A stretch of DNA of 64,000 bases from Trema orientale. Lineage: Eukaryota; Streptophyta; Magnoliopsida; Rosales; Cannabaceae. The stretch is from contig JXTC01000003.1 of assembly GCA_002914845.1 (NCBI GenBank), positions 385,865 through 449,864 of the forward strand, written 5' to 3'. Positions within the stretch are counted from its first letter, which is position 1. Each line of letters opens with the position of its first letter. The notes under the pieces were generated by a model, which made no database searches, had not been told where the DNA came from, and was given only the letters and a program-made list of their open reading frames with translations. This document shows, piece by piece, positions 32,592 to 44,330 of the stretch. The translations under genes were made by a program, and so were the position numbers.

Positions 32592-35267
32592 TGTAAGTTC
32601 TCAAGCTTTTATATTGTTTTTATATTATTTTGTGTATTTATCGTATGAAATAAGAGATTGAGACTTAGCGTATGTTTGGTACCAAAAATGAAGAGTTCTA
32701 AAACTTTAGAGACGTTAAAGACGTATTTAAGAGCTGAAGCACCTTGGCATTGTATCAAGGCGTCTCAGCCTTCAAAGAGAAGGAAAAACCCAAATTTTGG
32801 GCAGAAAGGCAAGCGCTGTGGCGTTGCCCTTGGAGCGCTATAGCTCCCATCAACTTGGAAAATTTCCAGAACTGGGAGCACTACAACACTGCCTATGGAG
32901 CGTCGCGGTGCTCCCCTAAAAAATAGCCAAGCGTTGTGGCGCTCTCATCCTTCAACTAGTGAAATTTAACTATTGCCAAGAAGCAATGCAATACCCCTCA
33001 CCCTCCCCCCTTTCCCCCCGACATCAAGATCCGTGTTTTTTGCAAGATTTCAAGAGGCAGTCTCGGTCTTTCATTTCCAAGGTTTAAAAAGACTAGTTTG
33101 GGTACCAAGGCGTTTTGTCCTGATTGAGGCGAGGCATAAGCCTTGTACGCCTCAAATTTTGCATTTAAAAAAAAAAAATTAGAGATCTAAAATATAAAGC
33201 ATTGATAAACAAACCAATAAATCATCATAAAATGTCATAAGAGTCATAAAATTGGAAAATAAAACCTCAAATCTCAAACAAACCACAATATAAATTCAAA
33301 CACACAATGAAAATTAAAAGGTCTCATAATGCCAAAAGATAAATTAAATATATAAGTCTAATCTAGATTTAGAAGAATAAAACTTGAAACCATCCTAACC
33401 TAGAACAAACTAGAATTAGTAATCATCCTCCAAATCATCATGGCTTGAAGGATCTTCCGAGGAATCGTCATATCTTATTAGCCCTATCATCCCCCATCAT
33501 CATCAGTTTCGCCTTTTTAGTGATGATTCATCACTAAGAATGGAAGCTTTAACTATTGAAAAATAGAAATAACTAATAAGAGCTGAATCCAATAAAAAAA
33601 AAGTAAAGAAAAGAGTGGGTGGAAGTGTATCTTGGTCAGAACTCAAAAAAAAAGAAAGAAAAAAAAAAGGAGGGGAAGTGCTGGCTGCAGGTGTAACTCA
33701 GCCAGACCAGAGAAAAAGAAGGAAAAAAAGAAGGAAAAAAGAAGGAGGGGAGGTGCTTCAAGTAAAATTTGGTCAGAGAAAAAAGAAGAAAAAAAAAACA
33801 GTGAAAGAAAACAAAGCTGTAGTGAAGACCAGTGAAGAATGAGGAAAGGAGCACGTGAAAAAAAAAGGTGGATTGGAGGCTGAGAACAGGCTGACAGCTA
33901 GGGTTAGGTTCTTTTAGTTTAGTTTTTTTTATTGTTTTTGGGCTGAAACTAAATGATTTACCTAAAATCAGACATGGGCCTTTTATAAAAAGCCCAAATT
34001 TTATAAAAGAAAAGGCCTAATAATTAAAGTAAAGGGAGGCTTACGCCTCCCTATTATTACTGAGGCTTAAGCCTCAGTATACGGCTCAAGTGTGGGAGGC
34101 GTAAGCCTCCCAGGAAAACCTTGAGGCTTAAGCCTTGAAGCTTAAAAAAAATGCCTCACAGTGAGGCGCGCCTCAGTTTCGCCTTTTTAAACCATGTTCA
34201 TTTCATCTGATCTAATGGTCAAGATTCCACCCGACCTAGATCATTTTGGAGCTCCTTAAATGCACACTTAAGTCTCTATTTCAAGTGTGGAGAGTTGGAG
34301 AGAAAACACAAACTGGAGAACTCAAAAATCATAGAGAAGGAAGAGCTTGGTGCTGGAAATTTAGAGAGGAAGCTTGAGAGAGTTGCTTGAAGAATTGAAA
34401 TTTGAAGTTCTAGCTCCACAAAAGAGATTTTCTCATCCTCTTTCTCACCCTAATTTCATTTGAATTTAGTATTGTGCTTGAAGTTATGAACATGTTTGGA
34501 TATATAAAATTCTTATTGAAATTACTATTGGATTCTCGTATGTTAAACTAATTATTATATGTTAGGGGAATGATGTAGCTTATACTTTGATTGTATTCCT
34601 TGATTTTCAATATGTTCTTTGATATTATTCTTTAATTTATTTGTGCTATTTCATGCTTAATGCTTATTGATTAGTTGGCCATTATTTGGATAAATTGGTT
34701 TCTAAAATTCGGCACTCAAAAGAGGAAATTTTAGATATGACCATAGGACAGTATAACCTAAAATTTTGTAGAGTTTGAGAGAACCTATAATTCTTTCAAG
34801 CTATGATCAAAGAACCATTAAACATAATAAATTTCTAGTTTTTTGATTCAGAATATAGATATTAGAATCAGGAATTTAAGAATGATTTTGCTAGACACTC
34901 GAGAGAGAGAGAGAGAGTAGAAATACTATCAAGTTTTTGGCTTATAAACTAGGAATAATTGATTAGAATGCAATTGGCGATCAAAATATATAGTTGATAG
35001 ATAGGGGAATTCTATTCCCAAGTACATCTGTGCATAGAGTTTCCATAGTTCATTTTTATTTTTATATTTATATTTGTATTTATTCAAGTTATAAATTCAT
35101 TTAGTTTGGTTACCTAGATAAAGTTAAGTCACGATAATTCTGATACTTAGCGATAATTTAATACCTAATTCCTCGTAGGATCGACAACTCTATACTTATC
35201 ACTTTATTACTTGTTTACGACCCGTGCACTTGTAGTTATTTTACGTACATATATTTCGCGTAACAAT
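32592..35267 (+). mobile_element. Solo LTR (about 1.55 kb without its own insertion)
   Basis: It begins 'tgtaagttctcaagc', ends 'atatttcgcgtaaca', and is flanked by a perfect 5-base duplication 'ataat' (32587-32591 and 35268-35272). It interrupts the Copia gag: 'LTNRFYKEK' lies on one side and '[11 protein letters not shown]' on the other. The right end has the motif 'tcctcgtaggatcgacaact...tttacgacccgtgcacttg' often found at the ends of long plant Gypsy-type LTRs. 32790-32960 has the 'gcgctgtggcg' / 'ggagcgct' style GC patches also common in such LTRs. There is no internal domain, so it is a recombined solo LTR. Family assignment is tentative. Confidence 0.75.
33078..34196 (-). mobile_element. 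hAT MITE, copy B of the GAGGCTTAAGCC family
   Basis: Perfect 8-base target duplication 'ttcatttc' (33070-33077 and 34197-34204). Ends are 'caaggtttaaaaagac' and, inverted, 'catggtttaaaaaggcg'. At 34030-34140 four successive palindromes occur ('ggaggcttacgcctcc', 'tgaggcttaagcctca', 'gggaggcgtaagcctccc', 'ttgaggcttaagcctt'). The lysine-rich frames at 33615-33842 reflect a GA-rich tract, not a gene. Confidence 0.85.
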
Positions 35268-35272
35268 AATCT

Positions 35273-35520
35273 TTTCTTTATAAAATCGGTTAGTGAGTGA
35301 CTTGGTCATGTACAAGCTTTCCATCTTCAACCATAATTTTGTAGCTATATCTTCTTTAGAAACTTTCCGCAGAACCTCATCTCTTAAGCTCAACAAAATT
35401 GCACTGTGTGCTTTTTCAAAAATTTCATCCTTGTCTTCGTCTGACATAGACGTCGGTAGAGCGTCCCTACTCCTTAAGGCTTTCACCAAACCTAGCAGAG
35501 CCCGCGTCTTTATCTACCAT
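35273..35520 (-). pseudogene. Copia gag N-terminal fragment
   Basis: It reads 'DEIFEKAHSAILLSLRDEVL' and 'DIATKLWLKMESLYMTKSL', the standard early Copia gag region. It is continuous with 32306-32590 once the solo LTR is removed. Confidence 0.75.
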
Positions 35521-35559
35521 ATCGAATTTGGCAGTCATCATAACCTTGATCTGATACTA

Positions 35560-35827
35560 GTTTATTCATACAAGAACACCAATGGAATAGTAATTGTAGT
35601 TGTGAATAGTACGTATATGTGGATAGTGACATATACGTGAATAAGTCTTAATGATGTTACTTATATGGTGAAATAAACACAGACAAAATAAGACAACGCT
35701 GTTCAGCTATATACGATAGCCTACGTCCACGGTCAGAGAGTTGCGAGAAAATTTCACAAGGAAAATTACAAGAGCTACTGACAAATTACACCCAAAAGCA
35801 CTCACTCAAAACTATCTTAAACCCACA
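35560..35827 (-). repeat. LTR (5' LTR of the Copia at 30.6-35.8 kb)
   Basis: Partner of 30622-30955. It is shorter because of internal deletions. It is adjacent to the degenerate primer-binding site. Confidence 0.6.
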
Positions 35828-35829
35828 AA

Positions 35830-36363
35830 CTTTTCTCTCACTATTAGAAACCTTCAACCATAATGTGGTTGATTTCTTGCCATAATATCGGTAAGTTTTC
35901 AACCACAATATTACAATGAGAAAGGAAATTAGTACCTAATTTATGGCTTCGGTAGAAAATAGAGATCGAATTTAGGAGTGACGAAAGCGCGACTGAGAGA
36001 CAATAAAGGGTGAATGAGTGCTAAAGTGGGTTTTATTGCACCTTATAAATATATATGTATTTTTTTTACAAAATTATTTCAACCTATCCCTACACTTTTA
36101 GGGAGTCAGGAGTTCCCAAAAAAATAGCCAACAAAAGAGCATGCATTTTTGGCGCCTTCAATTTTGGGACCTACTTTGATGCCTTTGAGGAGTCAGCATT
36201 AGCCTAGTGTAGTGTTTCCCAACGCCTTCGGTGAAGAGCGTCAGCATACATGTACCCTTATTAGGCAAAGTAATTTCAAAAAACCTACGTCGATGGACAT
36301 ATCCAAAAGTGTCAGAGTTGGTCTCTAATATTGACACATTCAAGAGCAAAGAATTATGTTGGC
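35830..36363. other. Unassigned DNA, possible CACTA-type remnant
   Basis: 'cactattagaaaccttcaac' at ~35844 and 'gcctagtgtagtg' ending at ~36216 (inverse of 'cactacactaggc') could be worn CACTA-type ends. 36145-36240 has imperfect palindromes around 'gatgcctttgagg' and 'aacgccttcgg'. Not certain. Confidence 0.3.
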
Positions 36364-37524
36364 AAACACTACAAGAAAACAAATCTATAACGACGACATG
36401 AAGTCATCGCTATAAGGTCTTCTATAGTGATGACATTTTTATGTATGTCATCGCTATAGTTTTGGTAGGGGAAAATAGCGCCACATCTCATGCCAAAAAT
36501 TATACTGTACACTCTATAGTGATGACAAATGTCATTGTTATAGTATTTATTTCATCAATTTTAATTTTTTTAAATGTAAAATGAATAAAAAAACTAAAAA
36601 ATTAATATATTTAACCTATAACGACGACATTTATTGTCTTTATAAAGTTCTTGTAGTGAATTTTAATTTTTTTTAAATGTAAAAAAAATAGTAATAAAAA
36701 ATAATAATATATTTAACCTATAGCGACGACAAATATAGGTTTTGAATAAAATTATAAGCAGTAAAATTATATAAGTTTTGAATAAAATTATAAGCGGTAA
36801 CGTTAACCACTCTAAATCTAAAAAATTTAATAAATTAGTTGTCGTTATAGGTTTCAGATGAAATTTTGAGCGGTAATATTTACTGCGCTCAATTTCGAAA
36901 TTTAGATGAAACGATGTCACTTGGGCTATAGCAATGACTTTTTATATTTATAGTGACGACAAATGTCGATGCTACATAATAAAAACTCAAATATTTTTTT
37001 TCTTCTTCTATCCTCTCATTTATTCACTCACTTTCTCCAAACCCGACTTCCTCTCATCCTTTCTCTCTAATTTGTAGTCTCTCTCACTCCCTCTCATCTC
37101 TCACTAATATATATTCATATATATATGTACATATATATATACGCATATCTATTTTTTTTCTTTTATGTATTTATATAAATATTTTGTTATAAATACTAAT
37201 TTTTTATTTCCTTGATTAATTGTTACTCAGGTTTGTGCTATTGTAGATTTCAAGCTTTGTCTTCATTATAGAGGTAAGTTTTCCTATATTGTAATGTAAT
37301 TTAATTAATGTTTTAAATATGTGAATTAAATGTTTTAGGTATTTATATGAATATGTGGATTTTGTGTTATAATTTTGTGGAGCATTTATTGATTTGAGGT
37401 TGAATATACTTTTTGTGAAATATATATTTTGGTTTATAAAATTATTAATAGTTTGATTTTAGAGTATGGAATATTTCTGTTTAAGAGTGTTAGTTTTAAT
37501 TTTTGACATTGATTTGGAAGTTTA

Positions 37525-39317
37525 TGTTAGGAATTATTAGCCCAAGATTGACTACCCAAGAGGGGGGATGAATTGGGTTTTAAAACTTTTGCGGAACTTT
37601 TCAACTATTTAAAACCATAGACCACTATTTTGAAACCATCAAGCTAAATCAATAATAATACAAGCATATAGCAATAATATCGAGGTATTTAAGCATATTA
37701 AATATCAAACACTTAAATAAATAACTTGAATAAAGTAAAGAGTGTAGGGATAAAGAAAGTGCAAACTCAGTTTTTATGAGGTTCGACAAACACGACGGTT
37801 TGCCTACGTCCCCAGCCATCGGCAACTTGCTTTGAGCTTTCCACTATTCGGATCAAGATTGTGGGCTTGACCGACCCTTGTACACAACAAGCGATTTCTT
37901 CTTAGGCACACTCATGCTTTTACAATAGTCTTGATTTCGACTCTATCACACCTAACTTGGACTGTTTTGACTCCGGTGCCAATCCTCACCAACACGGATT
38001 GTTTAGACAATGGTGCTAATCTCACCAACTCACGGATTGTTTAGACTCCGGTGACAACCTCACCTACACTCGAGTTGTTTAGACTCCGGTGACAACCTCA
38101 CCTAAAACGGATTGTTTTGACTCCGGTGGCAACCTCACCTATGCACGGTTGTTTATGACTCCGGTGCCAACCACACCTCACACTCAAATGGTTTTTCAAT
38201 ATAAGAGTGATCACACTCACAAACTCTCCTCACAAAATAATGAATGTAATTTTAGCTTAGGAGATTTGAGAACAATGCACAATGAATGATCTAAGATTGG
38301 CTCAATATGATTTGAAAGTTAATTCAATGTAAGAATAGGCTTTTAAACTTTGAAAGTGGTTGGATAACAATTTAGGTTCATGTAAAGTATTTTAGAAGTC
38401 TTAAAATAGCTTCTATTTATAAGCTTGATTAAAAACTAGCCGTTTCTAACCGTTACACAGACAATCTGTCATTTTCAGTAGACCGAATATGCACTTTCGG
38501 TTGACCGAAAAATACTAGCTCTTGGAAGTATGGTTGTAACGGTCGGATTTAAAAAATCGTTAAAAAATAGCAAATAAAAAACAGAGGAATCGGTAGACCG
38601 GTGGAATTTTCGGTAGACCGAAAACTATTTTGGCAGTTTCATCATTTGGCTATTTTTTCAGATTTTGACAGCTTTTGGCGTTTTTTAAAAACTGACTCTT
38701 AAACTTGTTTTAAACACTTTAAAAATGTTAGAAATCAATTTGAAAAGAGTATTTTGGCTATTGCAAACTTGTTTTACTTTCACAAAGATATTTAACAATA
38801 ATTTAGAAAGTATTCATACCGAAACATATTCTAGTTTACAAATAGAAAATCTTTTTTTAGCCTATATCAAGTAGTCATGATTTCAAATATATTTGTAACT
38901 TATTTAAACTTAAGAAATCATGTTTTGAAGAATATTTTGCCTATTCAAAATCATTATTTTCTATTTTCAAACTTCTATAATAAAACAACCATTTTAAGCT
39001 TAAGATAGTTTGAAAACTCTTTTGAAAAGTATGAGTCAATGCAAAGAGAATTTGTGTGCAATGAACTAAATCAAATACAAGACTAAATATGAATATACCC
39101 TATCTAAGCATGGTCTTGTATCTTGATTGTCCATCTTCAAGCTTGATTATAATAACTCTAATATGCATCTATCTTCAAGCTTGATTCCTTGATCAACTTG
39201 AATTAGAACTTTTAAAGCCATTTCACTACACACTCAAGTTAAATCATTAGTACTAAATCAAATATTTGTTATCTTCAAAATAAGAGTGAGTAAGATTGAA
39301 ATCTCAATTTCTCAACA
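37525..39317 (-). repeat. 3' LTR of the SIRE-like Copia
   Basis: It runs from 'tgttaggaattattagcc' to 'caatttctcaaca'. It contains about five ~42-base units of 'ttgtttagactccggtgacaa' plus 'cctcacct' (37960-38185). It also holds several 'ttttcggtagaccgaaaa'-type palindromes (38480-38630). Confidence 0.9.
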
Positions 39318-41800
39318 ATCTCCCATTTTTCGATGATGACAAACATTGATTTGTGTGATAAAATAAAATATGCAATAAGGATATGAAAATATGAAGTTTG
39401 ACAAGTTTACCTTAATTCTTATCATATTTTAAGCTCCATCTCAAAAATATGCTTTGAGAAAGTAAAAGGAACTTTCTCTTCCTTTTTAACTCAACTAAAC
39501 ATCATATGCATATTATGAGAAAATTAAAAATATGTGCTAAACTAAATTCTCCCTTTTAAAATATGCACACTCATTTTCATAAATCAACATACTTCTCCCC
39601 CTTTTGACATCATTAAAAAGATAGAAAATAATTTTCAAACTAGATGTTTCGTAAAGAATGAATCTTTTAAGATATTTGCAAAATAAGTATAAGGTTGAAA
39701 AGAGTTTTAAGAAAATCTAATAAAAATCTGAATAGTTATTAAAAATCTCTTTCATATATATATATATATATATATTTAAAAAGGAGTAAGGACAAGATAT
39801 AAATAGAGATAAGTGTCCTTATTAAACCTTGAATGCTCCCCCTTAAAATATGCTTAATAAAAAGAGAGTGAAACTCCCCCTTAAACTTATAAAGTATGCA
39901 TATTTTGAATATTTGAGCTTATAGATACCACTCGTGAAAGTTTTAGCTTCTGGATACCAATTGTAAAAAAAATTCATAGATACCAATTGTTAGAAAAAAA
40001 TCAGCTCAAGGGTACCATTTGTGTGAATAACTAAGTTGATACTAATTAATTTAAATTAAAAACAAAGACCAAATAGATACCAATGGAATTTCAATCAAAA
40101 GCAATCATAAAGAAAAAAATATATTCTTCTCCCCATATTAGTTCACGATATTACTCTCTCCATTTGAATTTATGACAAAGGTGTATGAAAGAGTAATACA
40201 TAAACAATTTTCTCACATTTGAAATATAGAATAGCAAGTTATGCAATAAGGAGATGTGGAGGAACAAGAATTGAACAATCTTCAAAATAAGAATAATAAT
40301 GTCAAACATAAGATTGAACAACAATATGATACTAAAATAAGAGTATTCTTTTTATTTTTAGCAAAACTTCTTCTATTGATAATAAGTATGGCAACTATAG
40401 CATATTCAAAATAGAGAAGTTGCATCTAATTAAGATCATGAAAGCTTTAAATGTTTCACTTGTTGGCAATGTATTTCTTCAAGTGTAATCATCATAAAAC
40501 ATATGAGAAATTTAAATCATTAAAGCACAATAGTGAAATAATTTCAGTTTTCTTTATTTCCATCTAACTATAAAGAGCATATAAAAAAAGATGCACTCAA
40601 AAGATATATGATCAATTTAGCACAAGTAAATCATAAATATGCACCCCCTCAATATATGAATAATGATCAAAATATCAATAACCAAAGTAAGAAAAGATCA
40701 ATCATATATGAGAGATATCAATTATAGAAAATAATTATTTATGGATACCAATTAAAATTATGTCTATAGATATCAATTGTATTTTGAAAAACTATATCAA
40801 GTTGATACTAATAAAAGCAATGCCAATAGATGCCAATTGTGAATATTTTTGCTCAAAGATACCAATTGTAAATCAAAACACATTCTTCTCCTCCTTTTGA
40901 TATCATTAAAGAGTTGCATAAATCAGAAGGATAAGATTGATACCAATTAACAAATATAAAGTAAAAACATGAATAAGCAATAATAAGTATCCAATCCAAA
41001 CATGATATGTTATCCGAGTTTAAACAATCATAAGAAACAAAACGTGTCTTGAAAACTGATGAGAACCTTATATGTGATATTTATCAAAAAAATTTTCTCA
41101 TAAATGTCATAGAATAAAACATTATGCACAAATATTCAAAATGACAAAGTTACACAATATAAACATTGAATTCAATTAACATGTCATTTTGAGTTCAAAT
41201 ACATCACCAATATAGAAAAAATAATTCAATTAATTATGCATGGTATTTGTTATGTAAAAACTATCAAGCATTTGCATAAATATAAGAGTTTAAGTAATAT
41301 GCATTGTGCAATCCATCTGAATCACATATGAGCAATTAATATGTCAATCAAAATTAAGCTCATAAATAAAAATTCAAATAAGATCGAAGAAATAAGAGAA
41401 TGTGAGAAAAAAAATGTCAAAAATGCCCTAAATACTCACTGCACTGCGAGTTTTCGGCAGACCGAAAATTTTCGATCTGCCGATTCTGGCGGAGAGAAAG
41501 CACTTTCTAGAGCACTTTTTCGGTAGCCGAATCCTCTGTTCCAGCAGTGTTTCGAAAGATTTTATTTGAAAAATGATGAAATAGTTTTTACCATCAACTA
41601 AAAACATTGAAAAATATCATTTTGAAAAGTATGGAATCATTTTTGAAGGTTTGAGCAAAACAAACAATATTTAGACAAAATAACTCAATAGAAATAATTA
41701 ACCATACCAATTTTTGTTTCGATGTCTTCATAGATTTCAAATGCGCAAGCTCAAACTATTTTAGGAAGACATATTTTGATTGGTTAATGAAAATGTCATC
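39318..41800 (-). other. Non-coding internal region of the SIRE-like Copia
   Basis: On the minus strand this lies between the integrase remnant and the 3' LTR, where RT and RNase H should be. It holds several extra purine tracts (seen on the plus strand as 'ctccccctttt', 'gctcccccttaaaa', 'aaactccccctta', 'ctcctccttttgatatc') and two clusters of 'gataccaattg' repeats. A 'ttttcggcagaccgaaaatt' palindrome (41453-41472) matches those in the LTRs. Confidence 0.6.
39915..40960. repeat. Clusters of the 12-base motif gataccaattgt
   Basis: About a dozen exact or near copies lie at roughly 39925-40080 and 40740-40950. Spacing is mostly 25-40 bases, with 'tgatactaat' variants between. The motif is the reverse complement of the LTR end plus primer-binding site ('acaattggtatc') found at 44268-44279. 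Confidence 0.6.
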
Positions 41801-41879
41801 CTTCCAAAAGCTTGTCATCTTCTTCGTGTTGACGTTGAACTTAATTATCATCTTTTGATTTGTCGTTAAGCTCCAATAT

Positions 41880-44330
41880 ACTCAAGCTTAGTACCATACA
41901 TACAATCATATTATCTATACTTTTCTTCTTGGAAGAGTCATTAGTTTCATCAAATATCACATGCATAGATTTTTCTACTACTTAGTTCCTTGATTTAAAA
42001 AGCTCTCTTTATGCATTACTAGTAGTAGAGTCACCAAGAAAAGTTCCAACATTGGATTTTGAAATAATATTTTCAAGTTATTTTTGGTATTTTAAAAACA
42101 AACAAAGTATTTATATCCAAAGACTCTAAAAATATCCAATATTAGGTTTTTGATCATTTCAAAACTAATAATGACATTTCATTCAAAATAAGTTTAATCA
42201 ACACTCGGTTTAAAACATAACAAATAGTGTTGATTATTTTGGCCTCAAAGTATTTTAGTAAAATATTTGTATTTGATATGGTCAAGGCCGTTTTGAAACT
42301 AATAAAGAAAATCATGTAAATCCTTTTTAAAAAATTATCAACTAACTCAAAAGCATAATATTTTTCAAAAATAACTAACTTGGTTTCCAAAGTGACATGC
42401 TTGACAAATCTTGTTATTTCCAAAGAAAATAGACTAGGTAAATCATAACAAGATTTCTTTAGTAAAATTTTGAAATTGTACGCATACTAGCATATCCAAG
42501 TTTTCTATGCCGTAAATAATAAATATTTTTCTTTTAAGACAAAATAAAATTTATCTTGACTTGAAAATATTTTAACAATAAAAATAATTTTGTTTTGATA
42601 AGATATAATTTGTTCAAAATTTCAAATTAAACTTTTAAAAGAATAAAACAAACTTCAATAACCAAATCACGTAATTGACAAGAATTGAACATATTAGATT
42701 TCTAGCAAGATATTCTCAAAGATAGGTAATGAATTGTTACTGATATTATTTATGCCAATGATCTTACTTTTTGTGTTGTCTCCAAAAATAAAATTTCCAC
42801 CATCATTCCTTTGTGAAAGTTAACAGTTTGGTGAAGTCATTAGTTTTGTTCTTGGAGTACCCACTTTCTTGCTTGTTCCTACAACAAAGATTCAAATATG
42901 GATTTTTGGTACCCATATAACTTTGGGTCCTTGGGGGATAGTCTTTGAATTCTTTGGTACCCATTCTTGTTTGACACCAAAATATGCATTTTTCTTGATG
43001 GAGCATGAAAAACTTGTATGTTCATCTTGATTACAAAAATTGCATACACAGTTTGAGTCACTACTAGATGTTGCTTTGACAAAATAATTTTTGTAATACT
43101 TTTGTTTTTCAAAAGGTTTGTATCCTATACCACCTTTGTCAAAAACACATCTTTGTCCACCAAGCATCATATTAAAATTTTTCTTTCCATTGGTGAACTT
43201 GTGGACAACTTTAGTCAAATCGAAAATTTTGTCATTCAAGGTAACATTTTTATTTAACAAAATGTCACAATTACTACAAGGTAATTTTGTTTCCTTTTCT
43301 TTTGTAAGCTCTTCAACTATTTTTGACAAACTAAAAATTTCCTTTTTGAGAGCATTATTTTTGAAAATAAGTTTTTCATAGTTTTTGTGTAAATCATTAC
43401 AGTCACTCAATAGATTTTCATATGATAAATCACAATCACTATCATTTTCATTAAACTCACTACTTGTATCACTAACATTATGAAATTTACTTTTAGGTTC
43501 AAGTGAGCTTATCTTATTTTCTATTGCCATGAAGCACATGTTGTCTTCTTGATCTCCTTCATTGCTTTCTTTCATCAAGATCTCATGTGTCATGAGCGAA
43601 CCCATGAGTTCTTCTAGAGGAAGTTTGGTGAGATCCTTTGCTTCTTGAATTGCCACCACTTTGCTTCTATATGCTCTAGGAAGACTCCTAAGCACTTTGT
43701 TCACCAAATCTATGTTAGAAAATGATTTTCCAAGAGCATTGAGAGAATTAATAACAGTAATGAATCTAGAAAATATTTGTGCAATAGTCTCATCTTTATG
43801 CATATTGAATAATTCGTATTGGCAAGTAAGAATATTAATTTTTGTCTCTTTCAAAGAATTCGTGCCTTGATATGTCACTTCAAGCATATTCCACATATCA
43901 TGAGCATTTGTGGCTTTTTCAACATTATTGAATATATCTCTATCCATACCACAAATCAAAATATGCATAGCTCTACCATTCTTTGTAAAAGCCATTTTAT
44001 CATTTACATCATATTCATCAATTTCTTTATCAACAAACTTATCACCAACTTTTTTCTTAAAAACAAATGGACCTTTAATAACAATATGCTATAAATCAAA
44101 ATCTAAAGATTATAGATATGTAAGCATCCTACTTCTCCAATAATTAAAATCGGTTCTATTGAAAAATGGTGGTCTAGTTGAAAACCCCTCATTTAAAAGA
44201 TTTTGAAAATTGTTTGGGTATGTCATCTCAAGACGAGTAAGTCCTTTAAATTTGAGCACCAAACTCTGATACCAATTGTTAAGAATTGTTAGCATAAGAT
44301 TGACTACCCAAGAAGGGGGTGAATTGGGTT
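41880..44330 (-). pseudogene. Copia gag-protease-integrase remnant
   Basis: Gag starts near 44210 ('GFSTRPPFFNRTDFNYWRSR'). Two in-frame stops follow (about 44106 and 44088). A long open stretch (42892-43995) then carries the UBN2-type gag core ('MWNMLEVTYQGT', 'LPRAYRSKVVAIQ'), an acidic coiled-coil-like segment, and an intact zinc knuckle 'CNFCNQDEHTSFSC' (~43030). The tail is typical of the clade ('EWVPKNSKTIPQGPKVIWVP'). Protease-like sequence 'DGGNFIFGDNTKSKIIG' follows at ~42800-42750. GAG-pre-integrase 'CQACHFGNQVS' lies at ~42400, and an integrase end 'VVEKSMHVIFDETN' at ~41970. These later parts are full of stops and frameshifts. The 367-codon gag piece is the only long open frame left. 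Confidence 0.85.

Larger units (their letters stand above)
30622..35827 (-). mobile_element. Decayed Copia retrotransposon, nested and lacking RT
   Basis: Two related direct repeats, 30622-30955 and about 35560-35827, are the LTRs (shared 'ttacttatatg', 'agctatatacgatag', 'cctacgtccacggtcagagag', 'caaaactctctt'). Next to the right LTR a degenerate tRNA-Met primer site reads 'tagtatcagatc' on the minus strand (35548-35559). Gag, zinc knuckle, protease, GAG-pre-integrase and integrase pieces follow in that order toward lower coordinates. Reverse transcriptase and RNase H are missing between the integrase and the left LTR. Gag is split by the solo LTR at 32592-35267. Target duplication not found. 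Confidence 0.75.

Noticed and set aside
33615-33854. Lysine-rich plus-strand and Phe/Ser-rich minus-strand frames
   Set aside because: Products of a GA-rich tract inside a hAT MITE.
39720-41340. CRISPR-like spaced repeats (gataccaattg clusters)
   Set aside because: Host is a plant nuclear genome; spacing and repeat length vary and there are no cas genes.
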